Source: Idiomarina seosinensis
GTDB lineage: Bacteria; Pseudomonadota; Gammaproteobacteria; Enterobacterales; Alteromonadaceae
Length of the DNA stretch: 64,000 nucleotides
Direction of reading: 5' to 3'
Assembly (NCBI RefSeq): GCF_003987275.1
Contig: NZ_PIQF01000001.1
Location: 310,001 to 374,000 of the forward strand
Each line of letters opens with the position of its first letter. The stretch's first letter is position 1. The position numbers and the translations under genes are program-made. Positions 31,032 through 41,455 of this stretch are shown in pieces. Below the pieces are notes generated by a model. It did no database searches. It worked only from the letters and a program-made list of their open reading frames with translations, and was not told the DNA's origin.

Positions 31032-31790
31032 ATGGCCAATGCATCACTAGTTATTGGTAACTGGAAAATGAACGGAAATGCCGCGTTAACCCGCTCAATG
31101 ACAGCAGCGTTACGTGAGCAACAAGAACCAACAGCAAATGTTAAGGTTGTTGTCTGTCCTCCGTTCACATTGCTTGGTGAATTAACCCGTCATTGCTATT
31201 ACGACAATATTGCGGTCGGTGCACAGAATGTGAATGCCCATAACAATGGTGCGCACACCGGCGAAATTTCGTTAGCAATGTTGCAAGAGCTTGGTGTTGA
31301 ATACGTTATCGTTGGTCATTCTGAGCGTCGAGCTATGTACGCAGAAGACAACGCGGCTATTGCTGCAAAAGTTACCGCAGTTACAGCAGCAGGACTGACA
31401 GCTGTTCTGTGCGTTGGCGAAGACAAAGAACAACGTAATAACGACCAGACCTGGTCAGTGATTGAACAACAGTTGAGTGCCGCTTGTAATGAATTATCGC
31501 GGCAACAGGCCAGTAAGCTCGTTGTTGCCTACGAGCCGGTTTGGGCGATAGGCACCGGTGAAACAGCAACACCAGAGCAGGCTCAGCAGGTTCACAGTAA
31601 GATTCGTGGCTGGTTAAAGCAGCAGTTTGATGCAGTCGGCGACGAAACAGAAATACTTTACGGCGGCTCTGTAAAAGCGGATAATGCCGCCGAATTATTC
31701 GCACAACAAGACATTGATGGTGGTTTGATCGGTGGCGCAAGTCTAAAAGAACAAGACTTTGTCGCTATTGTTCAAGCAGCACAAGGGTAA
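31032..31790 (+). CDS. tpiA: triosephosphate isomerase
   Basis: Glycolytic interconversion of dihydroxyacetone phosphate and glyceraldehyde-3-phosphate; 252 residues. The catalytic Lys is in GNWKMNG at the N-terminus, the His in VIVGHSERRAMY (about 97), the Glu in VAYEPVWAIGTGETATPEQ (about 169), and the phosphate loop is YGGSVKADN...GGLIGGASL. TAGGAG is 8 bases before the ATG. secG begins 7 bases after the stop, so the two are probably co-transcribed. Confidence 0.98.
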   Translation: MANASLVIGNWKMNGNAALTRSMTAALREQQEPTANVKVVVCPPFTLLGELTRHCYYDNIAVGAQNVNAHNNGAHTGEISLAMLQELGVEYVIVGHSERRAMYAEDNAAIAAKVTAVTAAGLTAVLCVGEDKEQRNNDQTWSVIEQQLSAACNELSRQQASKLVVAYEPVWAIGTGETATPEQAQQVHSKIRGWLKQQFDAVGDETEILYGGSVKADNAAELFAQQDIDGGLIGGASLKEQDFVAIVQAAQG

Positions 31791-31797
31791 GTTAATT

Positions 31798-32136
31798 ATG
31801 TATGAAGTGTTATTAGTCGCCTTTTTAGTTGTCTCCATTGTATTGATTGGATTTATTTTAATTCAACAAGGCAAAGGTGCCGATATGGGCGCGTCTTTTG
31901 GCTCGGGCGCTTCGAATACCGTGTTTGGTTCTTCAGGCTCTGGTAACTTTCTTAGCCGCACAACCGCAGCACTAGCGGTGGTATTTTTTATCCTGAGTTT
32001 AATTTTGGGTAACTTATCCACCTCGGTATCTGATTCCGAAGAAGATTTCTCGGACTTAACGGTTCCTGCAGAAGAACAGGCTCAGACTCCGGCAGAAGAA
32101 GATAAATCGGAATCTGAAGTGCCGCCGACTAATTAA
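31798..32136 (+). CDS. secG: preprotein translocase subunit SecG
   Basis: Small accessory membrane subunit of SecYEG; 112 residues from the ATG at 31798. Two helices are seen (about 2-22 and 53-73), with the conserved loop FILIQQGKGADMGASFGSGASNTVFGSSGSGNFL between them. The C-terminal tail is acidic and Pro/Glu-rich. An in-frame upstream start at 31759 lies inside tpiA and is unlikely. The tRNA-Leu gene follows 28 bases later with no terminator, as in the E. coli secG-leuU arrangement. Confidence 0.95.
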   Translation: MYEVLLVAFLVVSIVLIGFILIQQGKGADMGASFGSGASNTVFGSSGSGNFLSRTTAALAVVFFILSLILGNLSTSVSDSEEDFSDLTVPAEEQAQTPAEEDKSESEVPPTN

Positions 32137-32164
32137 TCGCGGTCAGTTGATAATAAAAAATATT

Positions 32165-32249
32165 GCGGATGTGGTGGAATTGGTAGACACGCTATCTTGA
32201 GGGGGTAGTGCTTTCGGGCGTGCGGGTTCAAGTCCCGCCATCCGCACCA
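32165..32249 (+). tRNA. leuU: tRNA-Leu (anticodon GAG), CCA encoded
   Basis: A class II tRNA. The acceptor stem GCGGATG pairs with CATCCGC, the D arm contains GGAATTGGTAGACAC, the anticodon stem CTATC/GGTAG holds loop TTGAGGG (anticodon GAG at 32199-32201), there is an extra arm, and the T arm is GCGGG-TTCAAGT-CCCGC. The 3' CCA is encoded. The position after secG matches leuU in E. coli. Confidence 0.96.
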
Positions 32250-32267
32250 AGTTTCGTGCTTTAGCAC

Positions 32268-32295
32268 TTGAAAAAGATAAGAAAATCCTTATAAT
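32268..32295 (+). promoter_or_regulatory. predicted promoter of the initiator tRNA / rimP-nusA-infB transcript
   Basis: TTGAAA (32268-32273) and a perfect TATAAT (32290-32295) with a 16-base spacer. Transcription would begin near 32302, about 11 bases before the mature tRNA-fMet, as for metY in E. coli. A small hairpin GTGCT-TT-AGCAC (32256-32267) lies directly upstream. Confidence 0.82.
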
Positions 32296-32312
32296 ATCTA
32301 GCAAGTTTCGGA

Positions 32313-32389
<77 letters not shown>

Positions 32390-32446
32390 ATTTTGGCAGT
32401 AGCGTTTAGCATTGGCGGCGCTTTTGTTAAAATGACTGACAAAGGG

Positions 32447-32530
32447 TCCAGTGTTTTAAAAGCCCCGCAGCAGCTCGGGGCTTTTTGCTATGTGACCTTA
32501 GCTACCCTCGGGGGTAGCCAGAACACTGGG
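32447..32530 (+). promoter_or_regulatory. rimP leader: candidate antiterminator junction
   Basis: CCAGTGTT (32448-32455) is perfectly complementary to AACACTGG (32522-32529), extendable by a G-U pair at each end. This stem would enclose the first terminator hairpin (32458-32486) and a second hairpin GCTACCC/GGGTAGC (32501-32507/32512-32518). Its 3' arm uses bases of the 5' arm of the second terminator (32528-32541), so the two cannot form together. An attenuator leader family ahead of rimP is, to my recollection, described in proteobacteria. Confidence 0.6.
32458..32486 (+). terminator. terminator 1 downstream of tRNA-fMet
   Basis: AAAAGCCCCG / CGGGGCTTTT, a 10-pair stem with an 8-base loop and a run of five T. 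It lies between the tRNA and rimP. Confidence 0.88.
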
Positions 32531-32548
32531 CGCTTGCGCCCTTTTTTT
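32528..32548 (+). terminator. terminator 2 in the rimP leader
   Basis: GGGCGC-TT-GCGCCC followed by seven T residues. It ends 6 bases before the rimP Shine-Dalgarno (AGGAGG, 32554-32559). The position suggests attenuation of rimP-nusA-infB. Confidence 0.85.
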
Positions 32549-32563
32549 GTTTCAGGAGGCAGT

Positions 32564-33022
32564 TTGGCAAGTTTACAAGAGCGGTTAACCGACATTATTC
32601 GTCCCGCCGTTGAGGCGCTAGATTACGAGTTGTGGGGTGTAGAGTTTGTCCGTGCGGGCAAGTTCTCAACGCTACGAGTTTATATAGACAGCCCTAATGG
32701 CATTGGTGTAGATGACTGCGCTGATGTGAGCTATCAGGTCAGTGCGCTATTGGATGTTGAAGATCCGATTAACGCCGAATATAACCTGGAAGTATCGTCT
32801 CCTGGAATGGAGCGTCCGTTTTTTACCGCTGAACAGGCGGTCCCATACGTTGGCGAGACGCTGGCGATGGAACTAACGGTAGCACAACAGAACAAAAGAA
32901 AGTTTAAAGGCCAATTGGTCGCAGTAGAAAACAATCAATTGCATTTAAGCGTTGATAACGAAATTCTTCAGGTGAGCATGCGCGATGTAAAAAAAGCTCA
33001 CTTGGTTCCAACATTTGATTAA
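32564..33022 (+). CDS. rimP: ribosome maturation factor RimP
   Basis: Needed for maturation of the 30S subunit; 152 residues from TTG at 32564. AGGAGG (32554-32559) lies 4 bases upstream, and the product then begins [27 protein letters not shown], the usual RimP N-terminus. Conserved [20 protein letters not shown] and [13 protein letters not shown] follow, with an SH3-like C-terminal domain. The frame is open upstream through the terminators to 32393, but that part is not coding. It is the first protein gene of the nusA operon. Confidence 0.96.
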   Translation: MASLQERLTDIIRPAVEALDYELWGVEFVRAGKFSTLRVYIDSPNGIGVDDCADVSYQVSALLDVEDPINAEYNLEVSSPGMERPFFTAEQAVPYVGETLAMELTVAQQNKRKFKGQLVAVENNQLHLSVDNEILQVSMRDVKKAHLVPTFD

Positions 33023-33048
33023 AGGATTGCGGTGGCGAGGCAGCACTC

Positions 33049-34548
33049 ATGAGTAAAGAAATACTGTTAGTCGCAGAAGCGGTGTCAAACGAAAAAGCGG
33101 TACCGCGAGAGAAGATTTTTGAAGCGTTGGAGTCGGCTCTTGCGCATGCAACCAAAAAGAAATACGACGGTGATATTGATGTACGCATTGATATCGACCG
33201 CCAAACTGGTGAATTCGATACCTACCGTCGTTGGGTAGTTGTGGCAGATACGGATGAAGGTCTTGAACATCCTTATCGCGAAATTAGCTTATCGGCGGCT
33301 CAATACGAAGACGCTAATAAACAGATAGGCGATTTTGTTGAAGAACAAATTGAATCGATTCAGTTTGATCGGATTACCACGCAAACCGCTAAGCAAGTTA
33401 TTGTGCAGAAGGTACGCGAAGCCGAACGCGCGCAAGTGGTCGACGAATACCGTGACCAAGTGGGCGAAATGGTTAGCGGCATCGTCAAGCGGGCGAATCG
33501 CGAACACGTTATTCTCGACCTTGGTAATAACGCCGAAGCGATAATTTATCGTGAAGAAATGTTGCCACGTGAATCAGTACGCCCGGGCGATCGTGTCCGC
33601 GGTTTGTTGTATGATGTGCGCCCGGAAGCGCGCGGTGCACAGTTATTTGTTAGCCGTACGCATCCAGAGTTTCTGCTTGAACTGTTTCGTATCGAAGTGC
33701 CGGAGATCGGCGAAGAAATGATTGAGCTGAAAGGCGCAGCTCGGGATCCTGGTTCACGCGCAAAAATTGCTGTTAAAAGTAATGACCGCCGTATCGATCC
33801 AGTCGGCGCTTGTGTCGGTATGCGGGGAGCAAGGGTTCAGGCGGTATCTGGAGAGCTTGGCGGCGAACGTGTCGATATCGTGTTATGGGATGATAACGCA
33901 GCACAGTTTGTGATTAATGCGATGGCACCGGCTGAGGTCGCCTCAATTGTTGTCGACGAAGATGCCCACACGATGGATATCGCCGTCGAAGCCGATAACC
34001 TGGCTCAGGCAATTGGTAAAAGTGGCCAAAACGTTCGTTTAGCCAGTCAGTTGAGTGGTTGGACACTTAACGTGATGACGGTTGATGAGTTTAATGAAAA
34101 AAATGAAGCCGAAGCGCAGCGTTTATTAAACCTATTTATGACCAACTTAGATATTGATGAAGACTTCGCCAGTGTACTGGTCGATGAAGGCTTTTCATCA
34201 ATGGAAGAAGTGGCTTACGTACCGGTGGCTGAATTCCTTGAAATTGAAGGAATGGATGAAGATATGGTGGAAGAACTGCGCGGCCGAGCTCGTGCTTACT
34301 TAACCACAAAAGCGCTGGCCGATGAGGAATCACTCGAGTCAGCAGAACCGGATGAATCATTATTGAACCTGGAAGGTATGGATCGCCACCTGGCTTATGT
34401 ATTAGCCAGTAAGGGCGTAGCAACGCTGGAAAACTTGGCCGAACAGGGTATTGATGATTTGGCCGATATAGAACAGCTGGATGAACAGCAAGCTGGCGAA
34501 TTGATCATGAAAGCCCGCAATATTTGCTGGTTCAGCGAAGAACAGTAA
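33049..34548 (+). CDS. nusA: transcription termination/antitermination factor NusA
   Basis: RNA polymerase-binding factor that controls pausing, termination and antitermination; 499 residues. The N-terminal RNAP-binding domain (1-130) is followed by an S1 domain ([28 protein letters not shown]), two KH domains ([45 protein letters not shown]), and two C-terminal acidic repeats (about 365-495) that bind the alpha subunit in E. coli. The terminators ahead of rimP fit autoregulation by NusA, as reported in E. coli. Confidence 0.98.
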   Translation: MSKEILLVAEAVSNEKAVPREKIFEALESALAHATKKKYDGDIDVRIDIDRQTGEFDTYRRWVVVADTDEGLEHPYREISLSAAQYEDANKQIGDFVEEQIESIQFDRITTQTAKQVIVQKVREAERAQVVDEYRDQVGEMVSGIVKRANREHVILDLGNNAEAIIYREEMLPRESVRPGDRVRGLLYDVRPEARGAQLFVSRTHPEFLLELFRIEVPEIGEEMIELKGAARDPGSRAKIAVKSNDRRIDPVGACVGMRGARVQAVSGELGGERVDIVLWDDNAAQFVINAMAPAEVASIVVDEDAHTMDIAVEADNLAQAIGKSGQNVRLASQLSGWTLNVMTVDEFNEKNEAEAQRLLNLFMTNLDIDEDFASVLVDEGFSSMEEVAYVPVAEFLEIEGMDEDMVEELRGRARAYLTTKALADEESLESAEPDESLLNLEGMDRHLAYVLASKGVATLENLAEQGIDDLADIEQLDEQQAGELIMKARNICWFSEEQ

Positions 34549-34572
34549 CGATCAGCGGAGGTACAACAGACT

Positions 34573-37254
34573 ATGGAAGAAGTAACGCTCGATAAGCTGG
34601 CCAAAGATGTCGGTACAACAGTTGATCGTCTGATTCAGCAGTTTGCTGAAGCGGGCATGAAAAAACAACCGGGTGACGTGGTAACAGAAGATGAAAAGCA
34701 GTCGTTGTTGGCGCACCTGAACAAACAGCACGGCGGTGGCGGTTCAGGACCGAGCAAAATGACCTTAAAACGTAAAACGAAAAGCACGTTGAACGTTGGT
34801 GGTAGCGGCAGTAAGTCGGTACAGGTCGAGGTCCGTAAGAAACGCACATACGTAAAACGCTCTGCAGCTGAAGAAGAGCAGCGCCAGGAAGAAGAGCGTC
34901 TGCAAGCTGAACAGGAAGCGGCAGAAGCTAAGCGCCTTGAGGAAGAAAAGCAGCGCGAAGAGCAGCAACGCAAAGAAGCTGAAGCGAAAGCGAAGCTCGA
35001 ACGCGAGAAGGCCGAAAAAGAAAAGGCTGAGAAAGAAAAAGCTCGCAAGGAAAAAGAAAAGGCTCGTCAGAAAGCTGAAGCTGAAAAGCGCGCAGCAATG
35101 ACGCCTGAAGAGCGTGCCGAAGCTGATAAAGCCAAGGAAGAAGCCGATAAACTTAAGCGTCAGCAGGAACAAGAAGCCCGTAAAAAGGCCGAAGAAGAAG
35201 CTGAACGTCAGGCGGAAGAAGCTCGTAAACTTGCGGAAGAAAATGCCAAGCGTTGGGAAGAAGAAGAGAAGAAACGGAAAGAACAGGAAAAAGAAGATGT
35301 TCATTTCACGACTTCTTCAACTGCTCAAGAAGCTGAAGACGCACAAGATTTCGACGAAGAACGCAAAAGTCGGCGTCGTAGCAAGAAAAGTCGCCGTAAA
35401 GAGGAAGAAGCGGAAGAGCGCACACCGCGTCGTGATAAACGCCGCAAAGGGCGTCGTCCTTCGACCTTGCAACAGGGCTTTAATAAACCAGCGCAACCGG
35501 TTGAACGCGAAGTCAGAATTGGCGAAACCATTAGCGTCGGTGAATTGGCAAGCCGCATGGCGGTAAAAGCCAGTGACTTGATTAAGACGATGATGAAAAT
35601 GGGTGAAATGGTTACTATTAACCAGATCCTCGATCAAGAAACAGCATCGCTGGTGGTTGAAGAGCTAGGACATAAGGCGGTTGTCGTTAAAGATAACGCG
35701 CTGGAAGAAGAAGTTCTTTCGGATCGCTCTGAAGGCGGCGAAGAGTCTCCTCGTGCACCGGTTGTTACGGTTATGGGTCACGTTGACCATGGTAAAACGT
35801 CGTTATTGGACCACATTCGTAAAGCTAAGGTTGCTTCTGGCGAAGCCGGTGGTATTACTCAGCATATTGGTGCATACCACGTAGAAACTGACCAAGGTAT
35901 GGTGACGTTCCTGGATACGCCTGGACACGCAGCCTTTACCTCGATGCGTGCTCGTGGCGCCGGTGCTACCGATGTGGTTATTTTGGTGGTTGCTGCCGAC
36001 GATGGTGTCATGCCGCAAACAAAAGAAGCGGTTCAACACGCGAAGGCTGCCGGTGTGCCGATTATCGTAGCCATTAATAAAATGGATAAAGAAGGCGCTG
36101 ATCCTGACCGCGTTAAAAACGAGCTGGCTCAGCACGATGTTATCCCGGAAGATTGGGGTGGCGAGGTTATCTTTGTACCAGTATCGGCACATTCCGGTAT
36201 GGGTATCGATGCATTGTTAGAAGCTATCCTGCTTCAGTCAGAAGTTCTTGATTTAAAAGCAGAAAAGACTGGCATGGCATCCGGTATCGTGGTCGAATCA
36301 CGGCTAGACCGTGGTCGCGGCCCTGTCGCTACTATTCTTGTTCAGCGCGGCTTGCTGAAACAGGGTGACATTGTTCTCTGTGGCCTGGAATACGGTCGTA
36401 TTCGTGCGATGCGTGACGAAAATGGCAAGGATATTAAACAAGCTGGACCTTCTATCCCGGTAGAAATTTTGGGACTGTCCGGTGTACCGCAGGCGGGTGA
36501 TGAAGCCACCGTTGTTAAAGACGAACGTAAAGCGCGGGAAGTTGCTAATTATCGTCAGGGTAAATACCGCGATGTGAAATTAGCCAAGCAGCAGAAAGCC
36601 AAACTGGAGAACATGTTTGCGAACATGGAAGAAGGTGATGTTTCTGAGTTGAACATCGTGCTTAAGTCTGACGTACAAGGCTCTTTGGAAGCTATTTCCG
36701 ATGCGTTAACCAAATTGTCTACCGACGAAGTTAAAGTAAATATCATTGGTAGCGGTGTGGGTGGTATTACCGAGACCGACATTTCTTTAGCAAGCGCATC
36801 CAATGCAATCGTTGTTGGCTTTAATGTCCGCGCCGAAGCGGCCGCTAAGAAGCTGGTCGAACAAGAAAGCGTGGATCTTCGTTACTACAGCGTCATTTAT
36901 GACCTGATTGATGAAGTAAAAGCAGCGATGACGGGTATGTTACGACCTGAGTTTAAACAACAGATTATTGGTTTAGCCGAAGTTCGTGACGTGTTTAAGT
37001 CACCGAAACTAGGTGCAATCGCGGGCTGTATGGTCACCGAAGGTGTCGTAAAACGTTCTGCTCCAATACGTGTACTGCGCGATAATGTTGTTATTTACGA
37101 AGGCGAATTAGAGTCTCTGCGTCGCTACAAAGACGATATCGCAGAAGTTCGCAACGGCATGGAATGTGGTATCGGTGTGAAAAACTATAACGACGTTAAA
37201 GAAGGCGACCAAATCGAAGTCTTTGAAACGGTTCAGGTTGAACGCACACTTTAA
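34573..37254 (+). CDS. infB: translation initiation factor IF-2
   Basis: GTPase that places initiator tRNA on the ribosome; 893 residues. The N-terminal domain (1-50) is followed by a long Lys/Glu/Ala/Arg coiled region (about 90-300). The G domain has [20 protein letters not shown] and NKMD (starting near residue 395), and the C-terminal domains bind fMet-tRNA. E. coli makes shorter IF-2 forms from internal starts; the same could occur here but I see no decisive ribosome site. The gene sits 24 bases after nusA. The charged region generates long antisense frames that are artefacts. Confidence 0.98.
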   Translation: MEEVTLDKLAKDVGTTVDRLIQQFAEAGMKKQPGDVVTEDEKQSLLAHLNKQHGGGGSGPSKMTLKRKTKSTLNVGGSGSKSVQVEVRKKRTYVKRSAAEEEQRQEEERLQAEQEAAEAKRLEEEKQREEQQRKEAEAKAKLEREKAEKEKAEKEKARKEKEKARQKAEAEKRAAMTPEERAEADKAKEEADKLKRQQEQEARKKAEEEAERQAEEARKLAEENAKRWEEEEKKRKEQEKEDVHFTTSSTAQEAEDAQDFDEERKSRRRSKKSRRKEEEAEERTPRRDKRRKGRRPSTLQQGFNKPAQPVEREVRIGETISVGELASRMAVKASDLIKTMMKMGEMVTINQILDQETASLVVEELGHKAVVVKDNALEEEVLSDRSEGGEESPRAPVVTVMGHVDHGKTSLLDHIRKAKVASGEAGGITQHIGAYHVETDQGMVTFLDTPGHAAFTSMRARGAGATDVVILVVAADDGVMPQTKEAVQHAKAAGVPIIVAINKMDKEGADPDRVKNELAQHDVIPEDWGGEVIFVPVSAHSGMGIDALLEAILLQSEVLDLKAEKTGMASGIVVESRLDRGRGPVATILVQRGLLKQGDIVLCGLEYGRIRAMRDENGKDIKQAGPSIPVEILGLSGVPQAGDEATVVKDERKAREVANYRQGKYRDVKLAKQQKAKLENMFANMEEGDVSELNIVLKSDVQGSLEAISDALTKLSTDEVKVNIIGSGVGGITETDISLASASNAIVVGFNVRAEAAAKKLVEQESVDLRYYSVIYDLIDEVKAAMTGMLRPEFKQQIIGLAEVRDVFKSPKLGAIAGCMVTEGVVKRSAPIRVLRDNVVIYEGELESLRRYKDDIAEVRNGMECGIGVKNYNDVKEGDQIEVFETVQVERTL

Positions 37255-37269
37255 GCTCGATTATCAAGC

Positions 37270-37300
37270 AAAGTGCCTTATCCCGGATAGGGCACTTTAT
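37270..37300 (+). terminator. hairpin between infB and rbfA
   Basis: AAAGTGCC / GGCACTTT plus inner TATC/GATA pairs give a 13-pair stem with a CCG loop. Only a short T stretch follows, so it may be a partial terminator or an mRNA-protecting hairpin. Confidence 0.7.
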
Positions 37301-37319
37301 TGAACTAAGCAGGAATTCT

Positions 37320-37697
37320 ATGCCTCAAGATTTTAGTCGTACCGAGCGAGTAAGACATCAGCTGCAACGAGAGATAGCGGTTATTTTGCAACGCGAAGTG
37401 AAAGATCCTCGCGTTAGCATGGTGACTGTGTCTGACGTTGAAGTGTCTCGTGATCTTGCCTACGCAAAGGTGTTTGTTACCTTTTTTAATGATGATCAGG
37501 AACAAGTAAAGCAGGCCGTTAAAATACTTAACGATGCTGCTGGCTTTATCCGCTCGTTATTAGGAAAACGCATTAAAGCACGAGTTGTGCCGGAACTTAA
37601 GTTTCATCATGACGAGTCGCTGAATGAGGGGATTCGGATGAGCCGCTTGGTAGACGAAGCGCGCAAGCGCGATCGCAACGATTCATCAGAGGATTAA
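37320..37697 (+). CDS. rbfA: ribosome-binding factor A
   Basis: KH-fold protein that assists late 30S maturation at the 5' end of 16S rRNA and is a cold-adaptation factor in E. coli; 125 residues. Signatures are [46 protein letters not shown] and [22 protein letters not shown]. truB starts 3 bases after its stop. The infB-rbfA-truB order is standard. Confidence 0.97.
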   Translation: MPQDFSRTERVRHQLQREIAVILQREVKDPRVSMVTVSDVEVSRDLAYAKVFVTFFNDDQEQVKQAVKILNDAAGFIRSLLGKRIKARVVPELKFHHDESLNEGIRMSRLVDEARKRDRNDSSED

Positions 37698-37700
37698 GCC

Positions 37701-38654
37701 ATGGCCAAAGCTCGACCCCGCAAAGGGCGTCCTGTTAATGGTGTGGTATTGTTGAATAAACCGAAGGGCATGAGTTCAAATCATGCCCTTCAGCGTGTTA
37801 AGCGCTTGTACAATGCCCAAAAAGCAGGTCACACCGGAGCACTGGATCCACTGGCAACTGGGTTATTACCGGTTTGTCTGGGGGAAGCAACTAAGTTTTC
37901 TCAATATTTGTTAGACGCTGATAAAGCTTATCGGGTTGTCGCCGAGCTCGGTGTACGCACCACGACTAGTGATGCGGAAGGCGAAGTGGTAGAGACTGCA
38001 AATGTGGCGGTGGACGAAAGCCAAATCATTGCACAACTTGACCGTTTTATCGGTGCCCAGCAGCAGAGTCCATCTGTATATTCGGCGTTAAAGCACGAAG
38101 GTCGGCCGCTCTATTACTATGCCCGGAGAGGCATCGAAGTGCCGCGAAAAGTTCGTTCTATCACTATTCACTCCATCGAGTTTATCGGTTTTACTGATAA
38201 TAAGCTTGAGCTGCAGGTGAGTTGTAGTAAAGGTACCTACATTCGCACATTAATTGACGATCTAGGGCAAGCATTGGGGTGTGGTGCCCATGTTAAAGAG
38301 TTGCACCGTAATGGCGTAGCTGAGCTTAATACTGAGCACATGCTAAGCCTTGAGCAACTAGAGCAGGACGAGCAGCGGGATGATCAGCTACAGGCGGTCG
38401 ACTGTTTATTACAAAGTCTGCCAGAACAGCTAATTAGCGTGGCTGAGGCTCGCGACTTACTGCATGGACAGCCGGTACCCAATCGTCAGCCGACAGCGAC
38501 AGAGGCAGGGCATCAATGCCGCATGGTTTGTCCGCGCAATGGCGATAGCAAAGAATTTATCGGTGTTGGTGCATTGCGTGCGGATAACCAGTTTTGGCCG
38601 AAACGTGTGCTGGCACTGGAATTTTGTGACTTTAGCCTGGCTGATTTGAATTAA
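37701..38654 (+). CDS. truB: tRNA pseudouridine(55) synthase TruB
   Basis: Makes pseudouridine 55 in the T loop of tRNAs; 317 residues. The catalytic Asp is in GHTGALDPLATGLLPVCLGEATK (about residue 48); KPKGMSSNHAL, the conserved Tyr segment PSVYSALKHEGRPLYYYARRG, and SCSKGTYIRTLIDDLG are present. The C-terminal PUA-like domain (about 245-317) is complete. It lies between rbfA and rpsO, as in E. coli. Confidence 0.97.
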   Translation: MAKARPRKGRPVNGVVLLNKPKGMSSNHALQRVKRLYNAQKAGHTGALDPLATGLLPVCLGEATKFSQYLLDADKAYRVVAELGVRTTTSDAEGEVVETANVAVDESQIIAQLDRFIGAQQQSPSVYSALKHEGRPLYYYARRGIEVPRKVRSITIHSIEFIGFTDNKLELQVSCSKGTYIRTLIDDLGQALGCGAHVKELHRNGVAELNTEHMLSLEQLEQDEQRDDQLQAVDCLLQSLPEQLISVAEARDLLHGQPVPNRQPTATEAGHQCRMVCPRNGDSKEFIGVGALRADNQFWPKRVLALEFCDFSLADLN

Positions 38655-38657
38655 ACG

Positions 38658-38685
38658 TTGATTTTCTTGCTGTGCGCCTTATAAT
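38658..38685 (+). promoter_or_regulatory. predicted promoter of rpsO
   Basis: TTGATT (38658-38663) and a perfect TATAAT (38680-38685) with 16 bases between. The transcript would carry a leader of about 60 bases; in E. coli S15 binds such a leader to repress its own translation, but I could not confirm the pseudoknot here. Confidence 0.75.
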
Positions 38686-38751
38686 ACGCGCTCTTCTCAC
38701 CGCTGAATTAGTGATCGGAGGTGGGGTCTATATTCAAACTTAGGAGTTATT

Positions 38752-39021
38752 ATGTCACTAACTGTAGAGCAAAAAGCAGAAATCGTTAAAGAATTCGGCC
38801 GTGGCGAGAACGACACCGGTTCTCCAGAAGTGCAAGTAGCACTATTAACGAAAAACCTGGCTGAACTTCAGGACCACTTTAAAGAGCACAAAAAAGACCA
38901 TCACTCACGTCGTGGTTTGTTGCGCATGGTTAGCCAGCGTCGTAAATTGTTGGACTACCTGAAGAAGAAAGACCAGTCTCGCTATATCGCTATTGTTGAG
39001 AAGCTTGGCATCCGTCGTTAA
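38752..39021 (+). CDS. rpsO: 30S ribosomal protein S15
   Basis: Primary 16S rRNA-binding protein of the small-subunit platform; 89 residues, the exact usual length. The family signature is seen: [59 protein letters not shown] lies 7 bases before the ATG. A strong terminator follows, then pnp. Confidence 0.98.
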   Translation: MSLTVEQKAEIVKEFGRGENDTGSPEVQVALLTKNLAELQDHFKEHKKDHHSRRGLLRMVSQRRKLLDYLKKKDQSRYIAIVEKLGIRR

Positions 39022-39047
39022 TCAGCGGATTTACAGCAGAATTTTAG

Positions 39048-39072
39048 AAAAGGGCCTTTAGGCCCTTTTTTA
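39048..39072 (+). terminator. rho-independent terminator after rpsO
   Basis: AAAAGGGCC-TTTA-GGCCCTTTT, nine pairs with a four-base loop and a T-run. In E. coli, read-through of the matching terminator contributes to pnp transcription. Confidence 0.92.
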
Positions 39073-39162
39073 TTGACTTTTTTCCGTCCTTTTTTCGGCA
39101 AGGGGTCTTAATTTTGTGGCTGATGCCTTATACTATGTGGCGAGTAAAAAAAGAGAGAAGAC

Positions 39163-39182
39163 GAGTGCCAATCCGGGTACTC
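39163..39182 (+). other. hairpin in the pnp leader
   Basis: GAGTGCC / GGTACTC pair over seven positions (one G-U) with a six-base loop, about 30 bases before the pnp start. E. coli pnp has a leader stem cut by RNase III for autocontrol; this stem is shorter, and an equivalent function is only inferred. Confidence 0.4.
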
Positions 39183-39211
39183 ACATTCAGTAAGGTAAAG
39201 GAAAGCAAATC

Positions 39212-41359
39212 GTGAATCCGACAACTAAACAATTTCAGTACGGTCAACATACAGTCACATTAGAAACAGGCGTTATTGCCCGTCAAGCGACGGCAGCAGT
39301 TATGGCCAGTATCGACGATACGTCGGTATTAGTTACTGTGGTAGCAAAGAAAGAAGCTAAAGAAGGTCAGTCATTTTTTCCATTAACGGTTAATTACCAG
39401 GAAAAAACCTATGCCGCAGGTAAAATTCCCGGTGGCTTCTTTAAGCGAGAAGGTCGCCCCAGCGAAAACGAAACACTAACGTCGCGTCTGATTGACCGTC
39501 CAATTCGCCCATTATTCCCTGATGGCTTCATGAACGAAGTACAGGTGGTGGCGACTGTGGTTTCAGTTAACCCACAAATTAACCCCGATATTGTTGCCTT
39601 GATTGGTACTTCGGCTGCATTAGCGATATCTGGTGCTCCGTTCGCAGGGCCTATCGGTGCAGCACGCGTTGGTGTCGTTGATAACGAATACGTACTAAAC
39701 CCAACCGCTGATGAGCTGGCAAACTCTAAATTGGATTTAGTCGTTGCCGGTACTGAACAAGCCGTATTAATGGTCGAGTCCGAAGCGGAACTGCTGTCAG
39801 AAGACCAAATGCTTGGTGCAGTCATGTTCGGTCACGAACAAATGCAGTCTGTTATCACTGCTATTAATGAGTTTGCTGCCGAAGCGGGTAAAGAAAAGTG
39901 GGACTGGCAAGCTCCTGCTAAAGATCAGTCGCTACAAGAAACAGTCAAGTCATTTGCCGCTGACGGCATCGGTGAGGCTTACAGCATCACTGATAAAATG
40001 GAACGTAAAGCGAAGCTTGACCAGGTTAAGCACGCGATGGCTGAGAAGCTAGCAGCAGATAACCAGGACGTTGATCTGGAAGAAGCTGGTGATCTGTTCC
40101 ACGACTTAGAAAAAGATATCGTCCGTAACCGTATTTTAGCGGGCGAAAAACGCATTGATGGCCGTGACCCGGATATGGTTCGCGCAATCAGCGTAGCGAC
40201 CGGTGTGTTGCCTCGTACTCACGGTTCAGCATTGTTTACGCGCGGTGAAACTCAGGCACTAGTTACTGCCACTTTAGGTACTGACCGCGATGCGCAGATG
40301 ATTGACGAGTTAACTGGCACAAACACCAGCCGCTTTATGTTGCATTATAACTTCCCTCCTTACTGTGTTGGTGAGACGGGCATGGTTGGTGCACCAAAAC
40401 GTCGTGAAATTGGTCATGGGCGATTGGCTAAGCGCGGTATTCAGGCTGTTATGCCTAGCCATGATGAATTTCCATATACCATCCGCGTAGTTTCGGAAAT
40501 TACCGAGTCTAACGGCTCTAGTTCTATGGCGTCAGTTTGTGGTTCATCGCTGGCATTGATGGATGCTGGTGTACCGATTAAATCATCGGTTGCCGGCATC
40601 GCTATGGGCTTGGTTAAAGACGGCGATAAGCACGTTGTACTGTCTGATATTCTAGGTGACGAAGATCATTTAGGTGATATGGACTTTAAAGTAGCGGGTA
40701 ACACCGATGGTATCACTGCATTGCAGATGGATATTAAAATAGACGGTATTACTCGTGACATCATGGAAAGCGCGTTATCACAAGCAAAAGCGGCACGTTT
40801 GCACATCTTGAAAGTTATGGACGAGGCTATCGGTAGTCATCGTGACGAGCTTTCTAGTTATGCTCCTCGTTTCACTACCATTAAAATTGATCAAGATAAG
40901 ATCAAAGATGTCATCGGTAAAGGCGGCGCGGTCATTCGCGAATTGACAGAGTCGACCAACACCAACATTGAAATTGGTGATGACGGTACTATTAAGGTAG
41001 CGGCTAGTGATCAGGCTGATGCGGATGCAGCAATCAAACGTATTAAAGAGTTAACGGCTAATGTTGAAGTTGGCAAGATCTACGAGGGTAAGGTAGCCCG
41101 TATTGTTGACTTTGGTGCGTTTGTTACTGTATTGCCGGGTAAAGATGGTCTGGTTCATATTTCGCAAATTGCTGAAGAGCGTGTAAACGACGTTAACGAG
41201 TACCTGAAAGTGGGTGATATTGTTCCTGTTAAGGTTCTGGAAATAGACCGTCAGGGTCGTGTACGTCTGAGCATGAAAGAAGCGGTAGAGAAAAAAGAGC
41301 AGCCAGAAGTGGCCGCAGAAGAAACTGCTTCAAATGAAACTGATGGTAACGATGAGTAA
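39212..41359 (+). CDS. pnp: polyribonucleotide nucleotidyltransferase (PNPase)
   Basis: Phosphorolytic 3'-5' exoribonuclease and degradosome component; 715 residues. It starts at GTG 39212 with AAGGAAA about 7 bases upstream. Two RNase PH domains are complete (first with [31 protein letters not shown]; second with [16 protein letters not shown] and the active-site [19 protein letters not shown]). A KH domain ([19 protein letters not shown]) and an S1 domain ([18 protein letters not shown]) follow. It is flanked by terminators, with nlpI downstream as in enterics. Confidence 0.98.
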   Translation: MNPTTKQFQYGQHTVTLETGVIARQATAAVMASIDDTSVLVTVVAKKEAKEGQSFFPLTVNYQEKTYAAGKIPGGFFKREGRPSENETLTSRLIDRPIRPLFPDGFMNEVQVVATVVSVNPQINPDIVALIGTSAALAISGAPFAGPIGAARVGVVDNEYVLNPTADELANSKLDLVVAGTEQAVLMVESEAELLSEDQMLGAVMFGHEQMQSVITAINEFAAEAGKEKWDWQAPAKDQSLQETVKSFAADGIGEAYSITDKMERKAKLDQVKHAMAEKLAADNQDVDLEEAGDLFHDLEKDIVRNRILAGEKRIDGRDPDMVRAISVATGVLPRTHGSALFTRGETQALVTATLGTDRDAQMIDELTGTNTSRFMLHYNFPPYCVGETGMVGAPKRREIGHGRLAKRGIQAVMPSHDEFPYTIRVVSEITESNGSSSMASVCGSSLALMDAGVPIKSSVAGIAMGLVKDGDKHVVLSDILGDEDHLGDMDFKVAGNTDGITALQMDIKIDGITRDIMESALSQAKAARLHILKVMDEAIGSHRDELSSYAPRFTTIKIDQDKIKDVIGKGGAVIRELTESTNTNIEIGDDGTIKVAASDQADADAAIKRIKELTANVEVGKIYEGKVARIVDFGAFVTVLPGKDGLVHISQIAEERVNDVNEYLKVGDIVPVKVLEIDRQGRVRLSMKEAVEKKEQPEVAAEETASNETDGNDE

Positions 41360-41382
41360 ATAAAACACTCATTACTACCAAC

Positions 41383-41418
41383 AAACCCCGTTGAGTGCTA
41401 GCTCAACGGGGTTTTTTT
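41383..41418 (+). terminator. rho-independent terminator after pnp
   Basis: AAACCCCGTTGAG / CTCAACGGGGTTT is a 13-pair perfect stem with a six-base loop and seven T residues. Confidence 0.94.
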
Positions 41419-41455
41419 ATGGTGTAATAGAGTTTCATTCAAACAAGGATTAATT

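Noticed and set aside
32248-32310. Nine-base direct repeat CAAGTTTCG at 32248 and 32302 flanking the metY promoter
   Set aside because: Too short and unsupported by any known function; a chance repeat is likely.
32393-32563. Upstream extension of the rimP frame
   Set aside because: It runs through two terminators and the leader hairpins; the AGGAGG site and family N-terminus fix the start at 32564.
34765-35304. Long Phe/Leu-rich open frames on the minus strand opposite infB
   Set aside because: They are the antisense of the Lys/Glu-rich coiled region (GAA/AAG codons read as TTC/CTT) and have no ribosome site or known similarity.
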